From Apostichopus japonicus (lineage: Eukaryota; Echinodermata; Holothuroidea; Aspidochirotida; Stichopodidae): a stretch of 64,000 nt of DNA. Both the position numbers and the translations under genes were made by a program. The stretch covers positions 22,571,713-22,635,712 of the forward strand of contig NC_092574.1 in the NCBI RefSeq assembly GCF_037975245.1, in the 5' to 3' direction. Below the pieces are notes generated by a model, which was not told the DNA's origin, ran no database searches, and was given only the letters and a program-made list of their open reading frames with translations. Shown here in pieces: positions 14,281 through 26,300 of the stretch; position 1 is the first letter of the stretch, and each line of letters begins with the position of its first letter.

Positions 14281-16867
14281 GTAATGAATCTACTCATCTG
14301 TGATGACTTTACCCACAGAACGTGCTTCTAGTTCGATTTTTTGCCTCTTCGCGGGTGAAGAAGTCAAACCCGAAGAGGAAGAAGAAGTACTTCTCCGCCG
14401 AGATGGGATTTCATTTATTTTTTCTTAAGTATGAAACCATCATCTTCGACACGAAAGCTACGATCGTCGTGATATGGGTTCCGAGAATTCCATCAGGGAA
14501 TTACCCCACTGACGAGAAGGATGACGTCATAACGACTTCAAATGTACATTTCGCTAGCACAAGTATCCAATATGCTGTCATTCTTTGGCAAGTGATATTG
14601 GCCTTAGTTACGGCACATAATTTAAAACCTGAGAGGTGGAGATACTGAAGTTACATGAAGTATATGGATTCCTGTATCACGTGATAAACGGCAACATTCA
14701 ACTGAGTACTCCAACTTGTTCTTTAGCATTGTAATTATTAGTTCTTCGTAGTACCTCAACATTACGTAATCTCAACCTTTCGGACGGTTCCATGATCGTC
14801 TTGAAAATCAAAATAGTGTCACCCTCGCAATTGGCTCTTCCTTTCACGCTACCCTCAAACCCCTAAACCCCAACCCATCAGCTGTTGTCTCATGTGTCAT
14901 ACGTTTTAGCCTTCTGTTGCATGTGATTGTGTAACTGAGTAATCCATGAATGCAATATGAAATAAATGATAACGTTCTGCATATCTATAAAGTTTGTTTT
15001 CATCTTTGCAAAATATGTTAAATTTTGGCTTATAGGTTCAACGATGATTTTGTATTGTCCGGAGTACATTTTCATAACATATATATCACTATACCAAAAT
15101 GGCAAATATCTGCCAATCGTACAAAAGATTTCATGTTACAGGCCGACACATATCCCTGTGTAAATCTAATAGGCTATCACCATCGTGCACTTTGTTGTTT
15201 CTCGATGTTTTTGCTTTCCACAAATGTAAGCAAACTTTGCTGACATGGACATCTCAAAACTGCATATAATGTGATTTCACGTGACAGGGTGATGACGTAA
15301 CCAGTTAAGGACATAGCGGTATATTAATTGAACAGCTGTTCCTTATTGTACTACAAGGGAAACACATGTAAACAATCCAATGTTTGTCTTAAAAATATTC
15401 ATACGTACCCTTAAAATAACACAATTCAGCATAACGTGCGCACTAAAAGAGGCGTGCCGTGTCATTTACGCTTTTGGGGTAATTAAAAACATTACAAGTC
15501 ATTGAACGGTGTATTATGTACGGAAATGCAAGAAATACCACCCGGCTAGACGCGAGTTATGAAGACAGGTTTGTCAACAAGTTAGCAGGGAATATTTACG
15601 GGAGAACTTTTACGTTCAACTTTATGAATTTTCAGGGTTGCCCATAAACAGCCTCTTATACCACCGGCCGCCGTAACTTACAGTGGGTGAGGAGTGCATG
15701 GGAGGAACGAATACACGGTGTATACAATATAGACACACTGGAACGTTTAGCTATTAAGATCCGACATTTGACAAAGGAGAAACAGCAAAGGACGTGATTA
15801 AGGCATCACAGAAAAGGGGTAAAGGGGGGGGGGGGTAACAGTTGTAGGGGTAGCATGGGGGTGTTATGATTTAGGTAACTGTGGTTTTGTTTCTTCAGGG
15901 TTCGTATGACTGATGCTATACTATAGGTTACACATATAGTCAAACTTAATGCACGGTTAGGTTAACTACACCCCCTTCATGTGAAGGTATAGGGGCGGCC
16001 ATGGAATCAATGAAATAAATGAATAAATGAATCAGTCAATAGATAAATCAATAAGCAGATAAAACAATCAGTATAATCACCAATCCTGCGTCGAGTTATG
16101 ATGAATATTTCTTCCCTTCATATAGTAACATAATCGCCTACATAAATGAATGGTTTATCTGCTAAAGGATTGTTTTTCCACCCCTTGTCTGACATTTTGC
16201 AATCACGTGACCTATAATCATGCATGTTTCCAGATCCAATTTATATCATGTGATCCATGAATGTCTGGCGAAAAAAAACGAGCTTTTACAATAATTTATT
16301 TCGTCGCAAGGAACGCCCACCTGGCAATTTAACAACCCACAGGTTCAAAAACCTCGTATATTTTAATACGGTCCGATAAAACCACAAATTAAAATGGGAA
16401 ATTATTATTATTGAGACAAATTCAAAACATGCCACTGTCGCGCGCACTCTTTCTTGTGTCCCATAAACCCGCCTCTGTGTATACGGGGACGGCCACGTAG
16501 ACACAATATTGGCGATCAAGTGTACCCAGGGTGTAAATGCCTCATTCAGATATTCTACGATGTATAGAGTGTGTTATTATAACAGATATGCTTTGTGGAT
16601 CGTAAATGTAGACCTTCCGAAAGGAATGATTCCCTTATGAACCAATTTTAATAGGATTGAAACCAACAAGTTATTGTCCATCCACGAGGGGTACGATAAA
16701 TCATAAAAAGGCTGTATAGACGTGTAGTACTAGTATAGTAGTAGTAGAAGTGGGCATTCTCAGTATACGATATTAAATCTTAACAAAATAAGAAAACAAC
16801 TGGCAGATAAACACTGAGTGCAGGGTGAATATGACCGTACAATGCTAAAAGCAGTCAGACCGTTGAC
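14281..16867. other. Unique DNA, no supported gene
   Basis: A GC-richer patch near 14345-14405 encodes either Lys/Arg-rich or Glu-rich peptides depending on frame and cannot be resolved. Another TGACGTCA lies near 14523-14530. A 12-base G run is at 15824-15835, and a tetranucleotide-like AATA/AATG stretch at about 16003-16055. Confidence 0.4.
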
Positions 16868-16957
16868 TTATGCCAGGCGCAAAGGAAATGACTTTCCTCT
16901 GACGGCGATGGCTCCCCGGGGATAGTCTCTATTGATGTCAACGTCCGACCTCTGCAT
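16868..16957 (-). CDS. Short ORF or terminal exon, 29 residues
   Basis: The minus strand from ATG (16957) to TAA (16868) encodes 29 residues starting MQRSDVDINRDYPRGAIAVR and ending in RLA. The codons are GC-rich (GAC, ATC, CCC, GCC, GTC, CTG) against an AT-rich background. CAG directly after the ATG could be an acceptor, making this the end of a longer spliced protein. There is no signal peptide or recognisable motif, so this is only a candidate. Confidence 0.18.
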   Translation of the reverse strand: MQRSDVDINRDYPRGAIAVRGKSFPLRLA

Positions 16958-19474
16958 AGCACAGTAAACTATACAAGAGAGGAGGGAAAAAAACATATCG
17001 ACCGACTGCAGGAGGGAATTGTTGTAAACCAAGAAACGGAAAGCAACTGGTTAAAATTGAAAGCTGCCTTACCGCTGCAGCTGAGATTTCAGGTATATAA
17101 AAACAGATTGGCGTATTTTTTAAAGTAAATCGTCAATAAAAGTGAATTATGACGCAGATACAGAATGTAGCAGTAGAACATGGCGACTCCTTGCAGAGAG
17201 GGAGAGAAGAGAGAGTCAGAGCCTTAAAGGTATGTTTCGGAACCATATACCTCCTCATGTAATCTCACAAGGAGCCTACACCCCTACCAACTCACGTTTA
17301 TAGAAAAGGAGCTCTATCGAAAAATTCAATAACTGAAATTACGCCGGGAGGGACTTGAAAAGCATCCAAGATTAAGATCTACCATACATGTATTTATACC
17401 ATATATTCAACAGAAGTGGTTAGTATCAATCTTGTAAAAAATCTTACGTCATATGATGTGACAACCAACCGCATTTACATCTACATTCTGCGCTGGGTTT
17501 GTACCTTTTCGATATTCTGATCATATCCACCCATAGCTTATTTGGTGACCTGATGAACCGGTCCAGGCTTATTTGGTGACAACCATTTTGGTGTCTCATG
17601 TAGATTAAATTCATTACCGACTTATTTTGTGAAAACTTCGAGCCCAATGCAAGTTTCCATGTTATTTTAAGGTTCGTCGCCATTAAGTTTGAAGCACCCT
17701 GCTCGATGATTTCAACACAATGAGCTTACCGGGGATAACCCCTCCCACCCAACCGCCTTCTTAGAAGTACTCACTGGCAGAAAGCAACTTTTTCACAATG
17801 TAGACTGGACTCGGTATCATTTGGAATATGCCAGGTTATTCAATCTAATGAAAAGCTATGTTATGGGATTGATATATCCAATATTAAATTATAATATTCG
17901 ATAACATAAATATCGGAATGTTAATTAATATTTCACCGAATCAGCCGCTTTGAGCACCTGCAATTTATCACCAGATACAGAAACAGGTTGTACGTGCGTG
18001 CATGCCATCAGCACAGTCGTCGCCAGAATAGGAGATAAAACAGCTGACAAGCCGCGCGAAAGTAAAAATGGTGGCGCCCTACAGGAAATACCCTTTATGG
18101 TATAGGATGAATACAATAACCAAGTTCGGGAACTGTTACGATTCCGTGAACCGAGTCCTTGGGTTTCGACCTTGCTTTTTTACATGTTGGTGACATCTAT
18201 GAGAGTGTTGGGTCAGACGTTATAAGTAGAATCAAAATAAATCATGATTTTTGATTGAAAGATAGCCTGCCTTCTTTATACAGTGATAATGAACTAAACG
18301 TAATGTTAGGCTACTAAATGTGAATTTGCTTTAACATAACAAAAATTTCCTCGGTGGTTTCAGTTCGCATATCTAAACTTTTATGGAGAATTTCGGTCAA
18401 ACTAGCCCCCTTCCCTCAACCTACCTCTCAGCCCTCCCAAAAGTTCAGTGACGAAGTCACTGCCGGGCAATATAGTTTTCAAAACACTTTTCCCGTGGTA
18501 AGCTATTTTCTGCATGAGGCAAGTTCATTCCATAATCCACACACTGATATATATAGGTTTCTACTTCCATCGGTGGTGCGTGTAAACAGAAGTAGGTCAA
18601 AGGCAAGATGGAGAAAGATTAACCTCAACACGCAAAAAAATAATAATCATAAAAAATACCAATTAAGGGAGGGCCCCCACGCATCCATGAATTTCTGTAA
18701 TCAAGTAAGCTGAATTATCAGCAATGGCGTAGTCACAAATAATGGCGCGACTTGGAGGGAATTATTCAAAATATTCTCCTTCCATAATATAATTTGGATA
18801 TTTTGATGGGATATAAGGTGCAGCAGAAGGTATATATTGAAAATGCGAATGTTGCTTGAAAAGAAATGTTTTGCTTTCAACTGTTCGAGAGACAAAAATA
18901 TATTACAAAAAGAAGAAGACATAAAAATAGATCAAAATAGATTAGATAAAACATATTCCGATAGGGCAATACAGGGTATACCTGTGAGGCCAGTGTTTAT
19001 GAATATCTGATCATGACAGTTCGAATAGGCCTACATAGAGGATAAATTGGTTACAGAAATGATTAACAGAAACAAAGAACAGCCCCAACCAAAAAGTCTA
19101 TAACGGAGAATTGACCAGTATCTCTTTTGTCGTTGAGTCACGCTAAATTTATTTTTTGAGGGTGCGTTCGCGTGTTTGTGTGTGCATTTTTACCCATTAA
19201 ATAACTTCAATGTCATTGTCAATTTCTCATGAGGAATGATTCTTTTGGAATGAATTCCAATGCACTCTAAAATCAATGTCTTAATTAAATATAATCATCT
19301 TCGCTTTTTACGATACATCTTTGGTGCTGTCCATAAATTGCAACTCACTAAGATGATGAAAAAATACATTCATCAAAAATTTCACAAGACGCCAAATATT
19401 ATATGATTTCTATTTTTTTTTTGTGTTTTCACCTACAGGATTTTGTTTCTATTTCTTTAGAAGAAAAACATTGC

Positions 19475-19476
<2 letters not shown>
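16958..19476. other. AT-rich DNA, no supported gene
   Basis: The minus frame 17925-18116 (63 codons, with a hydrophobic stretch) and the plus frame 18354-18713 (119 codons, no good start) are the longest open segments; neither shows coding bias or splice signals I would trust. A short palindrome CAGTGAC-GAA-GTCACTG lies near 18448-18464, and an 'AATGGCGTAGTCAC' string near 18722 recalls hAT ends but has no partner. Confidence 0.35.

Positions 19477-19547
<71 letters not shown>
19477..19547. repeat. (TA)n microsatellite
   Basis: Pure TA dinucleotide run of about 71 bases. Confidence 0.97.
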
Positions 19548-19550
<3 letters not shown>

Positions 19551-19657
19551 CACACAAAAAATGTCATATCGCTGCAAATTGGGAATGCAGTCTTAATATT
19601 GCAATTTCGCTCATCCTTTTAGTCGATTTCATTTTTTACACCTCTCTTAATGGTCAG

Positions 19658-19752
19658 CGGCCACGGATATCAATCAACTCATGATCATCAAGTTCATTGC
19701 GCGAAAGACGACAACATTTTTGCCCCGTGTTCCAATCTACAGCGACATACAG
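19658..19752 (+). CDS. Candidate internal exon with strong donor
   Basis: A pyrimidine-rich tract ending AATGGTCAG precedes, and CAG followed by GTAGGT (a good donor) ends, a 95-bp segment. Two frames are open: one reads ATDINQLMIIKFIARKTTTF and ends in SDIQ, the other reads GHGYQSTHDHQVHCAKDDNI. The minus strand is open as well. The donor is the best evidence; the product is not recognised. Confidence 0.2.
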
Positions 19753-20056
19753 GTAGGTGATGACCCGAGGCGACGGCGGCGGGGCTGCTCGTATATTGCA
19801 GACCGACGTCAACGCATAGCCCAAGGCCGGTATATGGGGGGATTAATTTCAATAATCGTCAGAGAGCAGGCTTCATTAGGCAACAGGTAGAAGCGATACA
19901 AAGGTTAAAGGGGTATATGGTAAAACATTTGCAATTAATTCTTTCTCTTCTGTCTGTCGTGGACGATGTATGCGACAGTTACTTGCAAAATACTTCAATC
20001 GATAGAAACACGAAACTATTTTTAAGCTGCATGCGTTTAGCTTTTGGGTCGCCAAT

Positions 20057-20135
20057 CAGTGACGTAGCTACGGGAAGGAGGAGGGCTACCCCCTTCCCCC
20101 TCCCCTTAAAAAGAAGAAATATAGCTACGCCACTG
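20057..20135. mobile_element. 79-bp hAT-type MITE with 8-bp target duplication
   Basis: The left end is CAGTGACGTAGCTACG and the reverse complement of the right end is CAGTGGCGTAGCTAT, a classic hAT-type terminal inverted repeat. The flanks are TCGCCAAT on the left (20049-20056) and TAGCCAAT on the right (20136-20143), an 8-bp target duplication with one mismatch, as expected for hAT transposition. The body is only a purine/pyrimidine-rich filler (CCCCTTCCCCC) with no coding capacity, so it must have been moved by a transposase encoded elsewhere. Confidence 0.82.
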
Positions 20136-20317
20136 TAGCCAATTTGACGAATATTCTATCCAAGATTACAATTGAACACAATGAGATAAACGAACTATAC
20201 GTTTGCTCATGAAACACTCAAGATTCTACTGTTCGATTCAAAATAATTTTCGTCTTCCATATACGCTCATCACGATAGTCTATAATAATAACATACAAAT
20301 ATCAAATTGGCATTTTT

Positions 20318-20340
20318 TTTAAATAACTTCGTTATTTAAA
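20318..20340. repeat. Perfect 10-bp stem, 3-base loop palindrome
   Basis: TTTAAATAAC, loop TTC, GTTATTTAAA: a perfect short hairpin. It could extrude as a cruciform or form an RNA hairpin. It is not followed by a T run that would suggest a Pol III terminator. Confidence 0.6.
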
Positions 20341-23300
20341 CGGTCACCGTATTTTATGTTAATAAATGCATTTATCCTTATAACAAATGTTAAGATACTT
20401 TTATTTATACGTGTGTTTGTCGAATTGTTTTAAGAGATACACAAAACGCAGCTCATTTGAAGCATTCAAGAACTGTGATGAAGCGAACCATCTAAAAATA
20501 TTTCCAGCGAGTAAACGCTATACAGTTCAATATATAGATATATCCCCAATAAACATTCTTCACCCCCCCCCCCCCCACTTCCCATTATTAATTGTTTTCC
20601 TTCGTATATGGTCAAACTAAATTATTGCAATAATACAATGTCTACTATCATATATTAATACGACAGTAACATAATTAAAAAGAGAGTAAGAAACACTTGG
20701 GGGCTCTGAGGGTCAAAAAAACAAAACAACAACAAAAAACACCAGCGTACCTGGAGTGCTACTTGAAATAGATGTATACCAATGGAACACTTTCGGTATG
20801 TCGGTGTTACATTTAGCTCTACGTTACCAGCAAGCCACTTTAATTTATTTCTTCGTCATCATTTTCTTCTTGTCACGAGAGCTATATGGAAACGAGACGA
20901 CCGACAAGTCCAATGATCGACACAAAAACCAAAATGAAATCGACAACTACTAAATTTGACGTTAACTCGAGTAAATTCGGACAATTGTACGATCCGGAAG
21001 TTGCCGTAATATAGGTCAGTTTGACCAAAGAAAAATTAATTTCAGCTGACATCAAACCTCCTTTTTTCTTTTTCTCTTTTTATTTTGTTTATTAGTTTTC
21101 TCTCTCTCTCTCTCATTCCTTCTCTCTCTCTTTCTGCTCCATGCATGTGTAGAAATCCCTTCATTACTTGGTATCCCGCAAGGAGGAGTAAAAGGAGGTC
21201 TATGCTTTGGGAGCGGCTTATCTCTTTGACTTATTCTGCCTGATTAGAATGATTAATTTTCCTCAAAATTTTAATTTTTGAAGGGATGATTATGACGATG
21301 ATGATGATTAAAAAGAACTACTTTCGTCAGTCAAATTGCTTAAAGTGATGTAAGATCGTTTCCAATGATTGATATAAATGTCGAGAATCAAATCTGTATT
21401 CACTTCGACAAGTGAATCGTGTTGGTAAGTTTTAAAATTGTGAAAATTCCAATTAACAACTTCAGACCCCGCGTCATAATTAGTTTCAATCATGACGGCA
21501 CAGATAAGTATGAAAGAACGCACCAAATGTTGAAACTGCATCTGTATCATCAACTTAATTTAAAAAATATAGAATCTGCTTTATATTGAGAAATTCCACT
21601 TCAGGGGTTTCATATTTAAGCCGAACTCATCTAGAAATATGCAAAGTTGCCCCCCTTCCCCCTCTCCCCCCATTTTTTTTGAAAAAAAAACAAAATAGAA
21701 ATGAAAATCATAACTGTCTCCAGAGCTAATGAATGGCAAGTAAAAACCAGTCCTGACACTCACCAACTTTAAGTTCTTGAAACCACGTGGTTTAGAGCTT
21801 ATCTTAGCTAAATTATTGTTTCTCTCCGCCGCTAATGATAATGTATTCGGCCAAATTAACCTGCCACTAATGATATCGCAATGGACTACCATATATACAT
21901 ATATAACAGTTATATACACACATTGAATTTTAAGGTTTTTTGCTTTTGCAAAATAAGTTCCGTAACTTCCTTCTACTCATTAATATGCATCAAATGCGCG
22001 TAAAATTCAAAGGCTACATTTCGGTGTTACGTTCCGTTTCCCATCACGCAAACGGCGAGTGGGCTAGGGGCGGAGGGGGAGGGGGGAGGGAAGGAAAGAT
22101 TGTCGTATAAGATCTATCAGTGGCTATAGGGCTGTCAGTACTCCCTTCCCTTGACCTGTTTAATATCAATTCTAATAGCGGCCACCTCTGTCCAACAAAA
22201 CACTGCGAAAACTAATCATTCTACTTCGCGACTGTGGCATGCTGATCGACAAACTGATTTTTTTCCATTATGTACGCATGCGTGTGAATCTATACGTCTG
22301 CACCTACCAACAACACATCAGACAATTGAGTTGGCCAATGGAATTGTAGCATTGTCTAACAAGCAACAATTACATCAAACTTTTACCACTTAACTCTCTT
22401 TTGTATGCTTTCAATGGAAAGTATATTTGCTGCCTAAATAACACCAGGATGATTAAAAGGCTTACCGCTCTTTCATTTTTTTTTTCTTTTCTTGCGTTTA
22501 TCTCTAAGAAGTCACGTGTATCATTGTATCGAACCAGGTTGGATACGTTAAATTTTTAAAGATATTCTTTAATCGTTAGTAATCTCTACGTTTCCTTTAT
22601 TCTAAAAGTTTAAATTCGCAGATTTTCTCTTTCTGGCTTTCTTCTTAGAATACTTCATCTTCTTCTTCTTCCTTTCTTTATTTTCTCCGAGGATATTCGC
22701 CTTTCTCTTCTTTACTACTTTTTGTTCCCGAAATAAATAAGCTCGTGTGCACGAACCGACCATTTTCTTGACTTTCGCATCAAATTGAGATTGATGGTGT
22801 CGAAGGCAAACTCTATTCCAGCCAATTTAGGGAGAAGGAACAAGGAAGCTGTATGGCAAGAAAGTAGCTAGGCTATCCATCATCGCATGTATCAACTACC
22901 GTGAAGTTCGCCTGCATGCCCCCAGGCTACAGGCGAGGAAATCTTCGGTTAGCGGGGGGAACAGTCATCTTTTTTCATTAAAGGGTAGAAATCAATATCT
23001 CTGAAGCTCATAAGGGTGGATGATACAGAATTAAAGATGAAATCATGAACATTTACCTCTACATAGGCTAATATGTTACACTCGAAATGATCAACAAGAC
23101 CACAGTGAGTGTATATGGAGGTATGTACAGTATATATAAAATGTACGAACGTGGTCGTAGTCGATGTTATATACCTTCGACTTAGGCACGGACAAAAAGC
23201 ATTCCGCTATACAAATAAATGTATATATAATTTACTCATCCTAGCTGGACCGTATTATAAAAGCTCTTAAATTAACTTCTGCATCATTGAGCATTTAAGT

Positions 23301-23366
23301 TTCTGATACTCTGCCCTTTAGCATTATATAGCGTGTCACACAGCAACAAGTATCTGTAATATATTT
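20341..23366. other. AT-rich DNA with pyrimidine tracts
   Basis: Contains a 14-base C run at 20563-20576, TC runs at about 21099-21133, a GATGAT run near 21296-21307, an A/G-rich patch at 22065-22100 and a TTC-rich tract near 22640-22710. No coding segment could be supported. Confidence 0.4.
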
Positions 23367-26300
23367 AGCATCATGCCTCACAGATATATCTGTAATGTAT
23401 TTAGCATCATGCCTCACAGATGCATATATCTATATTATATATTTTGCATCATGTCTCAAAGATACTTCTATCTGCAATCTTTTTTGCATCATGCCTCGCA
23501 GATGCATTTATCTGAAATCTATTTAACATCATGTCTCAAATATATACTTCTATCTGCAATATATTTTGCATCATGTCTCACAGATCCATCTATCTCTAAT
23601 TCTATTTAGCATCATGTCTCAAATATATACTTCTATCTGCAATATATTTTGCATCATGTCTCACTGATGCACCTTTCTGTAATCTATTTAGCATCATGTC
23701 TCAAATATATACTTCTATCTGCAATCTATTTTGCATCATGTCTCACAGATGCATCTATCTCTAATTCTATTTAGCATCATGTCTCAAATATACTTTTATC
23801 TGCAACCTATTTTGCATCATGTCTCACAGATCCATCTATCTCTAATTCTATTTAGCATCATGTCTCAAATATACTTCTATCTGCAATATATTTTGCATCA
23901 TGTCTCACTGATGCATCTATCTCTAATTCTATTTAGCATCATGTCGCAAATATACTTTTATCTGCAATCTATTTTGCGTCATGTCTCACTGATGCATCTA
24001 TCTCTAATTCTATTTAGCATCATGTCGCAAATATACTTTTATCTGCAATATATTTTGCATCATGTCTCACTGATGCATCTATCTCTAATTCTATTTAGCA
24101 TCATGTCGCAAATATACTTTTATCTGCAATCTATTTTGCATCATGTCTCACAGATCCATCTATCTCTAATTCTATTTAGCATCATGTCTCAAATATACTT
24201 TTATCTGCAACCTATTTTGCATCATGTCTCACAGATCCATCTATCTCTAATTCTATTTAGCATCATGTCTCAAATATACTTCTATCTGCAATATATTTTG
24301 CATCATGTCTCACTGATGCATCTATCTCTAATTCTATTTAGCATCATGTCGCAAATATACTTTTATCTGCAATATATTTTGCATCATGTCTCACTGATGC
24401 ATCTATCTCTAATTCTATTTAGCATCATGTCGCAAATATACTTTTATCTGCAATCTATTTTGCATCATGTCTCACAGATCCATCTATCTCTAATTCTATT
24501 TAGCATCATGTCTCAAATATACTTTTATCTGCAACCTATTTTGCATCATGTCTCACAGATCCATCTATCTCTAATTCTATTTAGCATCATGTCTCAAATA
24601 TACTTCTATCTGCAATATATTTTGCATCATGTCTCACTGATGCATCTATCTCTAATTCTATTTAGCATCATGTCGCAAATATACTTTTATCTGCAATATA
24701 TTTTGCGTCATGTCTCACTGATGCATCTATCTCTAATTCTATTTAGCATCATGTCGCAAATATACTTTTATCTGCAATCTATTTTGCATCATGTCTCACA
24801 GATCCATCTATCTCTAATTCTATTTAGCATCATGTCTCAAATATACTTTTATCTGCAACCTATTTTGCATCATGTCTCACAGATCCATCTATCTCTAATT
24901 CTATTTAGCATCATGTCTCAAATATACTTCTATCTGCAATATATTTTGCATCATGTCTCACTGATGCATCTATCTCTAATTCTATTTAGCATCATGTCGC
25001 AAATATACTTTTATCTGCAATATATTTTGCATCATGTCTCACTGATGCATCTATCTCTAATTCTATTTAGCATCATGTCGCAAATATACTTTTATCTGCA
25101 ATCTATTTGCATCATGTCTCACAGATCCATCTATCTCTAATTCTATTTAGCATCATGTCTCAAATATACTTTTATCTGCAACCTATTTTGCATCATGTCT
25201 CACAGATCCATCTATCTCTAATTCTATTTAGCATCATGTCTCAAATATACTTCTATCTGCAATATATTTTGCATCATGTCTCACTGATGCATCTATCTCT
25301 AATTCTATTTAGCATCATGTCTCAAATATACTTCTATCTGCAATATATTTTGCGTCATGCCTCACAGATGCATCTATCTCTAATTCTATTTAGCATCATG
25401 TCTCAAATATACTTTTATCTGCAACCTATTTTGCATCATGTCTCACTGATGCATCTATCTCTAATTCTATTTAGCATCATGTCTCAAATATACTTCTATC
25501 TGCAATCTATTTTGCGTCATGCCTCACAGATGCATCTATCTCTAATTCTATTTAGCATCATGTCGCAAATATACTTTTATCTGCAATCTATTTTGCATCA
25601 TGTCTCACAGATCCATCTATCTCTAATTCTATTTAGCATCATGTCTCAAATATACTTTTATCTGCAACCTATTTTGCATCATGTCTCACTGATGCATCTA
25701 TCTCTAATTCTATTTAGCATCATGTCTCAAATATACTTCTATCTGCAATATATTTTGCATCATGTCTCACTGATGCATCTATCTCTAATTCTATTTAGCA
25801 TCATGTCGCAAATATACTTTTATCTGCAATCTATTTTGCATCATGTCTCACAGATCCATCTATCTCTAATTCTATTTAGCATCATGTCTCAAATATACTT
25901 TTATCTGCAACCTATTTTGCATCATGTCTCACTGATGCATCTATCTCTAATTCTATTTAGCATCATGTCTCAAATATACTTCTATCTGCAATATATTTTG
26001 CATCATGTCTCACTGATGCATCTATCTCTAATTCTATTTAGCATCATGTCGCAAATATACTTTTATCTGCAATATATTTTGCATCATGTCTCACTGATGC
26101 ATCTATCTCTAATTCTATTTAGCATCATGTCGCAAATATACTTTTATCTGCAATCTATTTGCATCATGTCTCACAGATCCATCTATCTCTAATTCTATTT
26201 AGCATCATGTCTCAAATATACTTTTATCTGCAACCTATTTTGCATCATGTCTCACTGATGCATCTATCTCTAATTCTATTTAGCGTCATGTCTCAAATAT

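Noticed and set aside
18354-18713. 119-codon plus ORF
   Set aside because: The first codon is not ATG, codon use is AT-biased, it runs through poly(A)-like DNA, and no splice sites support it.
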